17,429 nucleotides of DNA, taken from Cyclobacteriaceae bacterium (GTDB lineage: Bacteria > Bacteroidota > Bacteroidia > Cytophagales > Cyclobacteriaceae). Position numbers and translations under genes: made by a program. Where the stretch lies: assembly GCA_030589835.1 (NCBI GenBank), contig JAUUZS010000015.1:1-17429 (forward strand). The letters are read 5' to 3'. The notes beneath the pieces were generated by a model that was given only the letters and a program-made list of their open reading frames with translations, ran no database searches and was not told where the DNA came from. Shown piece by piece: positions 7,635 to 15,128 of this stretch. Numbering within the stretch: the stretch's first letter is position 1; each line of letters starts with the position of its first letter.

Positions 7635-8057
7635 TTATTTTTCATTTAAAGTATTCAAGTATTCATCAGGTGTCATCACAGGAATTTCTGATTCTTTAAA
7701 ATCTTTCTCGTTTCTCGTAATTAAAATATTGCAATCCATTTTTACTGCACAATGATATTGTAATGCATCCTCGAAATCAGTGAACTTTGAGGAAAGTCCT
7801 TTGTCTATGATTTTATCCGTTAAATCAGAAGTTTCAGCAATCACCTTGAATTTGCGTAACTTATCCTTCACTACCTCATTACCCTCAAATTTTGACAAAA
7901 GATAAAATACGGTTGAATAAGTAAGAGCAGATACAATTAATTTTACTTTCGTCTTATCAGCAAGAGTTGCAATTTTAGCAGCAGAATTATAAAATGGCTC
8001 TCGTTCGCCTAGTAAATCTATGACTACGTTGATATCTAAAAATAATTTATCCATCAT
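7635..8057 (-). CDS. vapC: PIN-domain toxin (VapC-like ribonuclease)
   Basis: 140 residues, the usual PIN-toxin size. It starts with LFLDINVVIDLL, carrying the first acidic metal ligand Asp8 and a second candidate, Asp14. SALTYSTVFYLL (43-54) is the conserved core helix. TDFEDALQYHCA (93-104) supplies the Asp94/Glu96/Asp97 cluster, and ILITRNEKDF (111-120) is the final strand. PIN toxins cut specific RNAs, often initiator tRNA or rRNA, in a Mg/Mn-dependent way; the target here is unknown. The start codon overlaps the antitoxin stop (ATGA, 8057-8054), indicating translational coupling. A second ATG directly follows the first (MM), so the exact start may be one codon later. All expected motifs are present, so the toxin looks intact. 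Confidence 0.88.
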   Translation of the reverse strand: MMDKLFLDINVVIDLLGEREPFYNSAAKIATLADKTKVKLIVSALTYSTVFYLLSKFEGNEVVKDKLRKFKVIAETSDLTDKIIDKGLSSKFTDFEDALQYHCAVKMDCNILITRNEKDFKESEIPVMTPDEYLNTLNEK

Positions 8058-8311
8058 GTATATTTCTCTGCTAAATAATCTCCATATGCTTTTTTGTAAT
8101 CATAATCAGAAGGTAACTTTACACCTGTCTGCATGCTTTTAACAAAAGGAGAAATCTCAATATCATCCTTTGATTTTGGTAAATCCTTATCGATTAGAGA
8201 TTTTAGATAAGACTCAATCATCCTTGATAAACTTTTTTTATGAGATGCAGCATATTCTTTTGCTCTATCAATCACAAACTTATCCAATTTTAAAGTCAAC
8301 TTTGCATCCAT
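8054..8311 (-). CDS. antitoxin with N-terminal ribbon-helix-helix (DUF6364-like)
   Basis: 85 residues. The N-terminal part KLTLKLDKFVIDRAKEYA followed by a Lys/Ser-rich helix (residues 4-41) fits a ribbon-helix-helix DNA-binding fold, as in DUF6364-type antitoxins. The C-terminal part (about 42-85, with SPFVKSMQTGVKLPSDYDY) is acidic/aromatic and would be the toxin-neutralising tail. It precedes the toxin and overlaps it by 4 nt, the classic order for a type II module. Such antitoxins repress their own promoter with the toxin as co-repressor; a promoter and repeats suited to this lie just upstream. The RHH prediction is from pattern, not alignment. Confidence 0.8.
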   Translation of the reverse strand: MDAKLTLKLDKFVIDRAKEYAASHKKSLSRMIESYLKSLIDKDLPKSKDDIEISPFVKSMQTGVKLPSDYDYKKAYGDYLAEKYT

Positions 8312-8318
8312 AACTACA

Positions 8319-8366
8319 ACGTATTAATATACGTACAAATATACAATTATTGTCCGTACAAATCAA
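8319..8366 (-). promoter_or_regulatory. toxin-antitoxin promoter and candidate operator
   Basis: On the minus strand, TATATTTG (8343-8336) matches the Bacteroidota -7 consensus TAnnTTTG. A TTG (8366-8364) lies 20 nt upstream, suiting the -33 element. Downstream of it is an inverted repeat ACGTAT/ATACGT (8319-8334, 4-nt centre), and CGTACAAAT is directly repeated at 8332-8340 and 8355-8363, starts 23 bp (about two helical turns) apart. These would place repressor sites over the promoter, as expected for antitoxin autoregulation. The start codon is at 8311-8309. Confidence 0.6.
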
Positions 8367-8756
8367 GGTACTCTGTTGTGGAAAATTTACGCCAACATAG
8401 GTATGGTCTTGACCTACCTCCTTTTACATCATTGATTGGCCCTGTGCATCTAACCGATTGATCAATTCCAAGGGAATTAATAGAATGATCTAAAGAAACA
8501 TTCCATCTATAAGAATCTGGAACGTTTCACCAACACGAATAAGGAGTGGTATCCTATAGAGCACGGGAGGTAATATTATAAAATCGCTCAAAAAGCCACT
8601 CCAATAGTGATAATTGCCACAAATTAATAATTTGACCCCCCATTCCAAACAGTTTATCACACCGCAATCCGAGGATTATTTTTCAATTTTGTATGTAGGG
8701 AATCAATACATGTTATGCCCAAAGATTGATTATTTTTTACTTAAATATTAAATATT
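8367..8756. other. 390-bp intergenic region upstream of susC
   Basis: This should contain the susC promoter and 5' leader. I found no exact TAnnTTTG element in the plus direction. A minus-strand open stretch (about 8535-8349) reads SYRWNVSLDHSINS and then GIDQSVRCTGP, faintly like the C-terminal end of secreted FISUMP-type domains, but it has no start codon and is not called as a gene. The last 70 bp before susC are very AT-rich. Confidence 0.45.
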
Positions 8757-11700
8757 ATGAAAAACAAACTACAGAAAATGCTTTTACCCCATGCAAAAAT
8801 TTTTTTGTTGGGTATTGCACTCCAGCTAGTCTTAGTAAGTGCACTAATGGCTCAGGGAGTGAATGTGACTGGTAATGTCACTTCATCTGATGATGGGGAG
8901 GGCTTACCCGGCGTCAACATTGTAATAAAGGGTACCTCACAAGGGACAGTGACCGATGTTGAAGGGAATTATTCGCTAGAAGTTCCTGATGCTAATACAA
9001 TTTTAGTTTTTAGTTCTGTGGGATATACGCAGGAGGAAATCACAGTTGGTAATCAGTCATCAATCAATATCAATATGGTTCCTGATATTACAGCATTGGA
9101 AGAAATAGTTGTAATTGGATATGGCACAGTTAGAAAGCAAGACCTGACAGGATCTGTCGGAAGTGTGGCTTCAGACGAAATTCAATCACGTGGTACATCT
9201 AATGCGATTGAGGCACTCCAAGGTCAGATTGCCGGAGTTAACATTTCCAGAACTTCTGGCCGTGCAAATGTTGGGTATGATATTGTAATCAGAGGGCAGA
9301 ACTCAATTTCAGGTGGATCTCCTCTATATGTGGTTGATGGTCTTGTTGTGGATAATATCAATTTCTTAAATCCAAATGACATCGAGCAATTAGATGTATT
9401 AAAAGATGCTTCATCTACGGCAATTTATGGATCCAGAGGATCTAATGGTGTCGTAATTATTACTACCAAAGGATCAGCAAGATCTACGGATAAGATATCG
9501 ATAAGTTATGATGGATATTATGGTGTGAAAACACCGGCACATTTGGCACCTATGATGGATGCAGAGCAATGGTTGAATTATAAAATCGCTGCTTCTCAAG
9601 GCAATAGCCTGGAGCCATTTAGTGGAGATGTGTTTGGTAGCACTAATGAAGTTAGGCCTGTTTCAGGCGAAGAGTGGGACCGCGAGATAGAGCGACGTAT
9701 TGCAGCAGGTGAGACCTATAACTGGGAGGAGGAATTTATGGAGAATGGTTTCATCACCAACCATTATATAACCTTAAGGGGAATGACAGGTAAAACCTCA
9801 TTTGGCATGACAGGCGGTTACCAAAGAGAAAAAGGTTTTATTCCAAAAGATTACATGGATCGATTCACATTTAGTCTTGACATGAACCATAAGTTTAATG
9901 ATAAATGGGAAATGGGAGGTCAATTCCGTACCGGTTTAAGGGAGACGGAAGTAGCAGGCGGAAAAAGTATATTGAATTATTACAGGATGCCACCGGTTGC
10001 ATTGTCTGAAGATCCAACAGGATGGCTCTGGGAAGATGAAGGATTAACGATTAAACCTGCAAGATGGTCAACAGGCGCGATGAATCCTTTATTGGATCAA
10101 AAATACTCAAACAACCAGGAGCGTTCGATCGATCTTCTTGCTAAGCTATACTTAAAATACAAGCCAACCAAATGGCTGAGTGTATCAACAGATTTTATGC
10201 CACGATACTACTGGTTGCGCGATGCATCATGGGTCGGGCTTTATTCTGAATCAGGCGGAGGTAAGCAGGAAAAAACCAATGCATCAGTCCTTAACCGGCA
10301 TCGACTCAATTATACCTGGGATAATATGGTAAATGCCAAAAAAACGTATGGACAGCATACCATACAAGGAACAGGACTTTTTAGCCTTTATGACTTTCAA
10401 CAGGAGGATTATGATTTTCAGGTAAGAAACCTGCCTCAAAGTACTTCTTTTTATAATATGGGAACCGCACTCGAAAGATCAAGAAGTGAAAGTTCTTATA
10501 TCATGAATAGATTAGTTTCTTACATGGCACGATTCAACTATGATTATGCTGATAAATACTTATTTACCGTGTCCGCCAGATGGGATGGATCTTCGAAATT
10601 GGGAGAGGGGTACAAATGGGCTTCATTCCCTTCTGCAGCCCTCGGATGGAAAATTAACGAAGAACAGTTTTTATCCGGCGCTTCAGTCGTGACATTACTT
10701 AAGTTAAGGGCAAGTTATGGTTTTACAGGAAACAACAATATAGGGGCATTTCAAACCAATGTAAATGCGAATCAATTGCATTATTATGACTTCGGGGGCC
10801 TGCTTTCCAACGGTATTGGGCCATCGGGAATCGCGAACAACGCATTGACCTGGGAAAGAACACAGGAATTTAATGTAGGCCTGGATTTCGGATTTTATAA
10901 TGGTAGGGTATCAGGAACAGTAGATGCGTATTCAAAACTCTCAAAAAATTTGTTAATGGACCGAAAGTTACCTATTCCTATGGGTTGGGATGAGATGACG
11001 GATAATATTGGATCTGTACGTAACGAAGGTATTGAAGTTTCATTGCGAACGATCAATATTCAAACAAGCGATTGGACATGGGAAACATCGTTTATGTTCT
11101 CAAAAAATAATAATTCAGTTGTTGAAACCAACTTAGGAGAAGTTGACGATGTGGTAAATGGATTATTCATTGGTCAGCCGGTAAATGTGTACTACAACTA
11201 TGACATGATAGGAATATGGCAACTGGATGAACTTGAAGAAGCAAAAGATTGGGGGAGAGAACCAGGGATGCCTAAAATCAGGGATATCAGTGGGCCTGAG
11301 GGAATTCCGGATGGAAAAATTGATGCCCAATATGATCGAACAGTTATTGGCAAACCTATTCCTGACTGGATGGGAAGCTTTTTCACTAAGCTGACCTACA
11401 AAGACTTTGATCTTTCCATGTCAGTATACACGGAACAGGGGATCATGAAAAAGAGTAGCTTTTTCAATGATCTGATATATACCAGTAGAAATACGGTTGT
11501 ACATGATTACTGGACCATCACCAATCCTTCTAATGAGGCACCGAGCCCTGCTTTCTTGAGCGACACCTACTGGGGACGTAAAGGAGCTCAGTTACAAAAT
11601 ATGAGAGAGACTTCTTTTACCAGGATACAAAATATTACCCTAGGCTATAGCATACCAGCACTAGCAATTGAAAGAATGAAGATACAAGGGTTGAGAGTTT

Positions 11701-11828
11701 ATGCTAATATAACCAATCCGGTTCTGATCACAGATTTTCAGGGACACGATCCGGAATTTGGCGACAGGGGAGCAAACGATGGTCCTAGTTATATGACCAT
11801 GCAGCTTGGTGTAAATGTTAGTTTTTAA
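8757..11828 (+). CDS. susC: SusC/RagA family TonB-linked outer-membrane transporter
   Basis: 1023 residues, normal for the family. Signal peptide about 1-33 (hydrophobic core ending LMAQ). A carboxypeptidase-regulatory-like domain at about 35-110, with GEGLPGVNIVIKGTSQGTVT. A TonB-box-like EEIVVIGYGTV (115-125). Plug domain about 118-240, ending with the family signature VLKDASSTAIYGSRGSNGVV (214-233). The rest is a 22-strand barrel ending in aromatic NVSF. It imports oligosaccharides across the outer membrane with TonB energy, working with the SusD lid encoded 18 bp downstream. The pectin-lyase neighbours imply oligogalacturonide cargo; the sequence of SusC itself does not show the substrate. 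First gene of a three-gene unit ending at the terminator at 14816-14854. Confidence 0.97.
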   Translation: MKNKLQKMLLPHAKIFLLGIALQLVLVSALMAQGVNVTGNVTSSDDGEGLPGVNIVIKGTSQGTVTDVEGNYSLEVPDANTILVFSSVGYTQEEITVGNQSSININMVPDITALEEIVVIGYGTVRKQDLTGSVGSVASDEIQSRGTSNAIEALQGQIAGVNISRTSGRANVGYDIVIRGQNSISGGSPLYVVDGLVVDNINFLNPNDIEQLDVLKDASSTAIYGSRGSNGVVIITTKGSARSTDKISISYDGYYGVKTPAHLAPMMDAEQWLNYKIAASQGNSLEPFSGDVFGSTNEVRPVSGEEWDREIERRIAAGETYNWEEEFMENGFITNHYITLRGMTGKTSFGMTGGYQREKGFIPKDYMDRFTFSLDMNHKFNDKWEMGGQFRTGLRETEVAGGKSILNYYRMPPVALSEDPTGWLWEDEGLTIKPARWSTGAMNPLLDQKYSNNQERSIDLLAKLYLKYKPTKWLSVSTDFMPRYYWLRDASWVGLYSESGGGKQEKTNASVLNRHRLNYTWDNMVNAKKTYGQHTIQGTGLFSLYDFQQEDYDFQVRNLPQSTSFYNMGTALERSRSESSYIMNRLVSYMARFNYDYADKYLFTVSARWDGSSKLGEGYKWASFPSAALGWKINEEQFLSGASVVTLLKLRASYGFTGNNNIGAFQTNVNANQLHYYDFGGLLSNGIGPSGIANNALTWERTQEFNVGLDFGFYNGRVSGTVDAYSKLSKNLLMDRKLPIPMGWDEMTDNIGSVRNEGIEVSLRTINIQTSDWTWETSFMFSKNNNSVVETNLGEVDDVVNGLFIGQPVNVYYNYDMIGIWQLDELEEAKDWGREPGMPKIRDISGPEGIPDGKIDAQYDRTVIGKPIPDWMGSFFTKLTYKDFDLSMSVYTEQGIMKKSSFFNDLIYTSRNTVVHDYWTITNPSNEAPSPAFLSDTYWGRKGAQLQNMRETSFTRIQNITLGYSIPALAIERMKIQGLRVYANITNPVLITDFQGHDPEFGDRGANDGPSYMTMQLGVNVSF

Positions 11829-11846
11829 TTGTAAAAAGGTAATATC

Positions 11847-13481
11847 ATGAAAAAAATAGGAATTATAATATTAGTTACGGTATTGTTCAATACATCCTGT
11901 AACGATTACCTTCAGGAAGATAATAGATCATCTATAACCACGGATGAATTTTACGCTACGCAAGGCGGATACGAATCGCTTGTAATTGCCAGCTATTCTT
12001 CTTTAAGGGAGCTCTGGTCCGATATGAATGTTGATGATGATTCTCAGGGAAATGTTACTTCCCTGCAAGGCCTGACTTTATTGGGAACAGATCTATTCTG
12101 TGTGGGTAATCTCGCTGATCAAAACGATATCATGGATGGATATTATTTGTTAACACCTGATCACAACTGGGTGGCCAAGGTTTTTGCAAATTGTTATAAG
12201 TCTATCCAGTTGCACAATTTGGCATTGGAATGGGCAGATAAAACAGAACCATTTGATGAGCTTAATGCCAGAACTGCTGAAGTGCGGTTTATACGCGCAT
12301 ATATGTACCATATCCTGGTTGAAATGTACGGAGGGGTGTCTATTGTTGAAGAGGCTTTTGACGAACCTATTGCTTCGTTTGAAAGAAATTCTGAAGCAGA
12401 AGTTTATGCCTTTATCATAGGTGAACTGGAGGCTGTGAAAGATATGTTACCTGCACAGCAAGCAAACTATGGAAGAGTAACTAAAGGTGCCGCAGAACAT
12501 TTACTGGCATTGGTGTATCTTTCACGAGGATATACGGCATTTGCCGGTTCCGATGATTTCGCAAAGGCTGATGAATATGCCACAAAAGTAATTGGAAGTG
12601 GGAATTATAACCTTCTTGCCGATTTTGAAAATGTATTTAATCCTGGAAATGAAGAGAACAGGGAGGTTATTTTCGCTATTCAGTTTGATCGTGGTTCACT
12701 GATCAATGCAGTTGGTGGACATTGCGCACATGCCTGGGGAGGGTCATATGCTGCTATCACTGCTGGAATGCCATACAGACATGGACAAATCAGGCCTACG
12801 GATCAATGTTACTTACAATATGCTCCGGAGGACAAACGATATGAAGGATCCTTTATGGTGAACAAAAATGATCCTTACTATGACTATTATGATGCAGGCA
12901 AACCCGAGGATGATAAAGTTGTTTCTGCTGTCTATCCGCATGCCTCATACGTAAATGATCCTCTTAATCCTTCTCCCTCAAATTGGGTTTTCCTTGAAGA
13001 TTATACGGTATGGGTTCCGGCAAGTGAAGAGTGGGATCGTAAGAACTATCCATGGGTTAAGAAATTTGATGACCCTCAAGCATTAACAAAAAGTGATAAT
13101 AGCCGCGATTTTTTCCTTTTCAGATTAGCTGAAACATATTTAATACGTGCTGAAGCAAGAATAAATCAAGGGTTATCAGGCGATGAAGATATCAATGCAG
13201 TAAGAGCAAGGAGCTGGGATGTGTTGTCAAGTGGAGCTGATATTGATGACCTCCTGGACGAACGAGGAAGGGAATTAATGGGTGAAGGCAAGCGCTGGAT
13301 GGATTTGCGACGTACCGGTAAATTGGAAGAAAGGGTGAGTCTATACAATCCATCAGTAGTTCGTTATCTTGATCAGGGATATGACCCTTTTAATGCAGGT
13401 AAAAAATCTCTTAAGCGACCCATTCCGACTGATGTAATTATTAGAGATGAGAACGGTTATGGCCAAAACGACGGTTATTAA
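11847..13481 (+). CDS. susD: SusD/RagB family nutrient-binding lipoprotein
   Basis: 544 residues. Lipoprotein signal with FNTSC, Cys18 lipidated, followed by the typical NDYLQEDNRSSIT...FY start of SusD-like proteins. The TPR-like helical scaffold is visible in FIRAYMYHILVEMYGG (about 149-164) and the C-terminal motifs LAETYLIRAEARINQG (about 430-445) and RGRELMGEGKRWMDLRRTG (about 472-490). Aromatic-rich central segments (DPYYDYYDAGKP, NWVFLEDYTVWVP) could contribute to sugar stacking. SusD forms the surface lid over SusC and binds incoming glycan fragments. It starts 18 bp after susC, so the two are co-transcribed. Confidence 0.96.
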   Translation: MKKIGIIILVTVLFNTSCNDYLQEDNRSSITTDEFYATQGGYESLVIASYSSLRELWSDMNVDDDSQGNVTSLQGLTLLGTDLFCVGNLADQNDIMDGYYLLTPDHNWVAKVFANCYKSIQLHNLALEWADKTEPFDELNARTAEVRFIRAYMYHILVEMYGGVSIVEEAFDEPIASFERNSEAEVYAFIIGELEAVKDMLPAQQANYGRVTKGAAEHLLALVYLSRGYTAFAGSDDFAKADEYATKVIGSGNYNLLADFENVFNPGNEENREVIFAIQFDRGSLINAVGGHCAHAWGGSYAAITAGMPYRHGQIRPTDQCYLQYAPEDKRYEGSFMVNKNDPYYDYYDAGKPEDDKVVSAVYPHASYVNDPLNPSPSNWVFLEDYTVWVPASEEWDRKNYPWVKKFDDPQALTKSDNSRDFFLFRLAETYLIRAEARINQGLSGDEDINAVRARSWDVLSSGADIDDLLDERGRELMGEGKRWMDLRRTGKLEERVSLYNPSVVRYLDQGYDPFNAGKKSLKRPIPTDVIIRDENGYGQNDGY

Positions 13482-13511
13482 ACCTATTTCCAACTTTTTA
13501 AATTTAATGAG

Positions 13512-14792
13512 ATGAAAACAAGATTTAAATTCATAAGCGTATTAAGCATTATTCTGGTAGTGAGCATAGCCTTATTTACTGCTTGCCAGGAAGAGATAAC
13601 CGGACCTGATACAGTTCCCATCAAAGCAGAGATTAAGCAAGTAATCGTGAACAACTCTGTGTATAGAGTGGATAATTTAGATGCTATTCCTGAGGATATT
13701 GATACTGTATTGGTAACTATTCCGGAAGGAACGGATGTTACCCAGCTCGATCTGGATATTTTGGTTTCCTATTTCGGATCGATTGAACCACTTCCCGGAA
13801 TTACAGATTTGACTAATCCAGTTACCTATACGGTAACTTCCAATGTTGAAACACGTGATGTGATGGTCATGGCCAATGTAGTGCCGCCATCACTGAGCAC
13901 TTTCATGCTGACTTCTCCGGTAGATGTGGTAGGAAAAATCACCAATGACAGCATAATGCTGGAAGTATTGGATGGAATTGACCTGTCTGCTGCATCATTT
14001 AGTGCGGAGTTTTTTGGGGAATCTGTGGTGCCGGATCCTTTGGGAGTCATTGACCTCACGGCAGATAACCCTACGATCAAAGTGGTGAATGGGAGTTTTG
14101 AAACAGTTTATAAAATCATTGTAAATTATTATGGTGCAATCGAATTTACCGGTTTCATCTATGATTGTACCGTTCATCCAAATGATTTAATACCTGGAGC
14201 CGTCGGTGATGAAGATGCTGCATTTTTTGTAGTCGAAGATGACGACTTTGCAGAACTGGGAGGCAAAGTAAATCATTTTACCAGTCTGCTTTATGACGGT
14301 AACAAAAGCGGTAGCGCAAAATTCTCTTATGCTGATTTGGGAATCAATGCTGAGCCAGATGAGATGACTGTGATATTCCGGGCAAAAGGAATTGACACCA
14401 ATACCCCGGATCGTTATGCAGAAATGTCTATTCATATGGGTGACTGGCGTTTTCAATTTTGGGTTGAAGATGTCAAGCTGGATGGAACGGATATAGATCA
14501 ATATAAATATGAGGATGATCCGAATGGCTTAGATCCATTAGTATGGAATACCTACCGTATCTCAATTAACAAAATTACCAATGTGGTTAAGGTATATGTA
14601 AATGAAGATACGAATCCAATTGAAGCTTTGATTTCGGCACTTGAGCCTAAAGCAGGCAAAGGGTATAACATATCCTTTGGTGATGGAAGTGGAAGCAATA
14701 CCTATGATGGATTGTTCGATTATATCATTATCGAAACAGAAGGAGCATATTCTCCTGAGGACTTGCCTTTAAATGAAATAATAATAGAGTAG
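13512..14792 (+). CDS. surface glycan-binding-type lipoprotein, two Ig-like repeats plus jelly-roll-like domain
   Basis: 426 residues. Lipoprotein signal ending LFTAC with Cys25. Residues about 38-125 and 126-208 look like two related beta-sandwich repeats: each has a pattern of (V/M)xVxxGxDxxxxxxxx(S/A)xFFG..P followed by a closing V-rich strand, resembling DUF5018-type domains of PUL lipoproteins. Residues about 212-420 look like a concanavalin/LamG-type jelly roll (MSIHMGDWRFQFWVED and NTYRISINKITNVVKVYVNE). Such a third gene after susCD commonly encodes a surface glycan-binding protein that captures polymer for the SusCD complex. It is 30 bp after susD and directly before the terminator. 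The family is not recognised with certainty; an inactive or unusual enzyme domain at the C-terminus is possible. Confidence 0.75.
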   Translation: MKTRFKFISVLSIILVVSIALFTACQEEITGPDTVPIKAEIKQVIVNNSVYRVDNLDAIPEDIDTVLVTIPEGTDVTQLDLDILVSYFGSIEPLPGITDLTNPVTYTVTSNVETRDVMVMANVVPPSLSTFMLTSPVDVVGKITNDSIMLEVLDGIDLSAASFSAEFFGESVVPDPLGVIDLTADNPTIKVVNGSFETVYKIIVNYYGAIEFTGFIYDCTVHPNDLIPGAVGDEDAAFFVVEDDDFAELGGKVNHFTSLLYDGNKSGSAKFSYADLGINAEPDEMTVIFRAKGIDTNTPDRYAEMSIHMGDWRFQFWVEDVKLDGTDIDQYKYEDDPNGLDPLVWNTYRISINKITNVVKVYVNEDTNPIEALISALEPKAGKGYNISFGDGSGSNTYDGLFDYIIIETEGAYSPEDLPLNEIIIE

Positions 14793-14815
14793 TATTTTAA
14801 TTGGTTAATTTGGTT

Positions 14816-14854
14816 AAAACATCCCCGGGGAGTCTTAGCTCCGGGGATGTTTTT
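14816..14854 (+). terminator. intrinsic terminator after susCD unit
   Basis: A perfect 13-bp inverted repeat, AAAACATCCCCGG (14816-14828) and CCGGGGATGTTTT (14841-14853), has a 12-nt loop and a run of five T residues (14850-14854). It lies 23 bp after the stop of the third gene. The A/T flanks make it potentially bidirectional, but no minus-strand gene ends here. It separates the transport genes from the lyase genes. Confidence 0.9.
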
Positions 14855-15128
14855 AATTTTAAGATCAAATAATTAAACAACTAATCCGACGGATAGGAAT
14901 GCAGGTTGTCCTGATTTTTAGAATTAGTTATGACCATTCTTTTAAAAGTGTAAGCCAAAAGAATCCATTCGATTTTATGAACAAAAGGCATGTGCCCGAA
15001 ATAATAAATTCTTGAAAATAAACTGCACCCGTTTATTGAGAATCATGAAATTATTCACGAAGATCTTTTGAAATTTACTATATAAATTGAATGGACAGTT
15101 TAACTCATTATAATCCATTATACTAGTT
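14855..15128 (+). promoter_or_regulatory. presumed promoter region of the lyase genes
   Basis: This 274-bp AT-rich spacer follows a strong terminator, so the PL10-PL1 unit must have its own promoter here. I see no exact TAnnTTTG element, no clear operator and no small open frame worth calling. The call rests on position alone. Confidence 0.4.

Noticed and set aside
14187..14501. 104-residue minus-strand frame opposite the third lipoprotein
   Set aside because: It is fully antisense to a well-supported gene and has no recognisable features.
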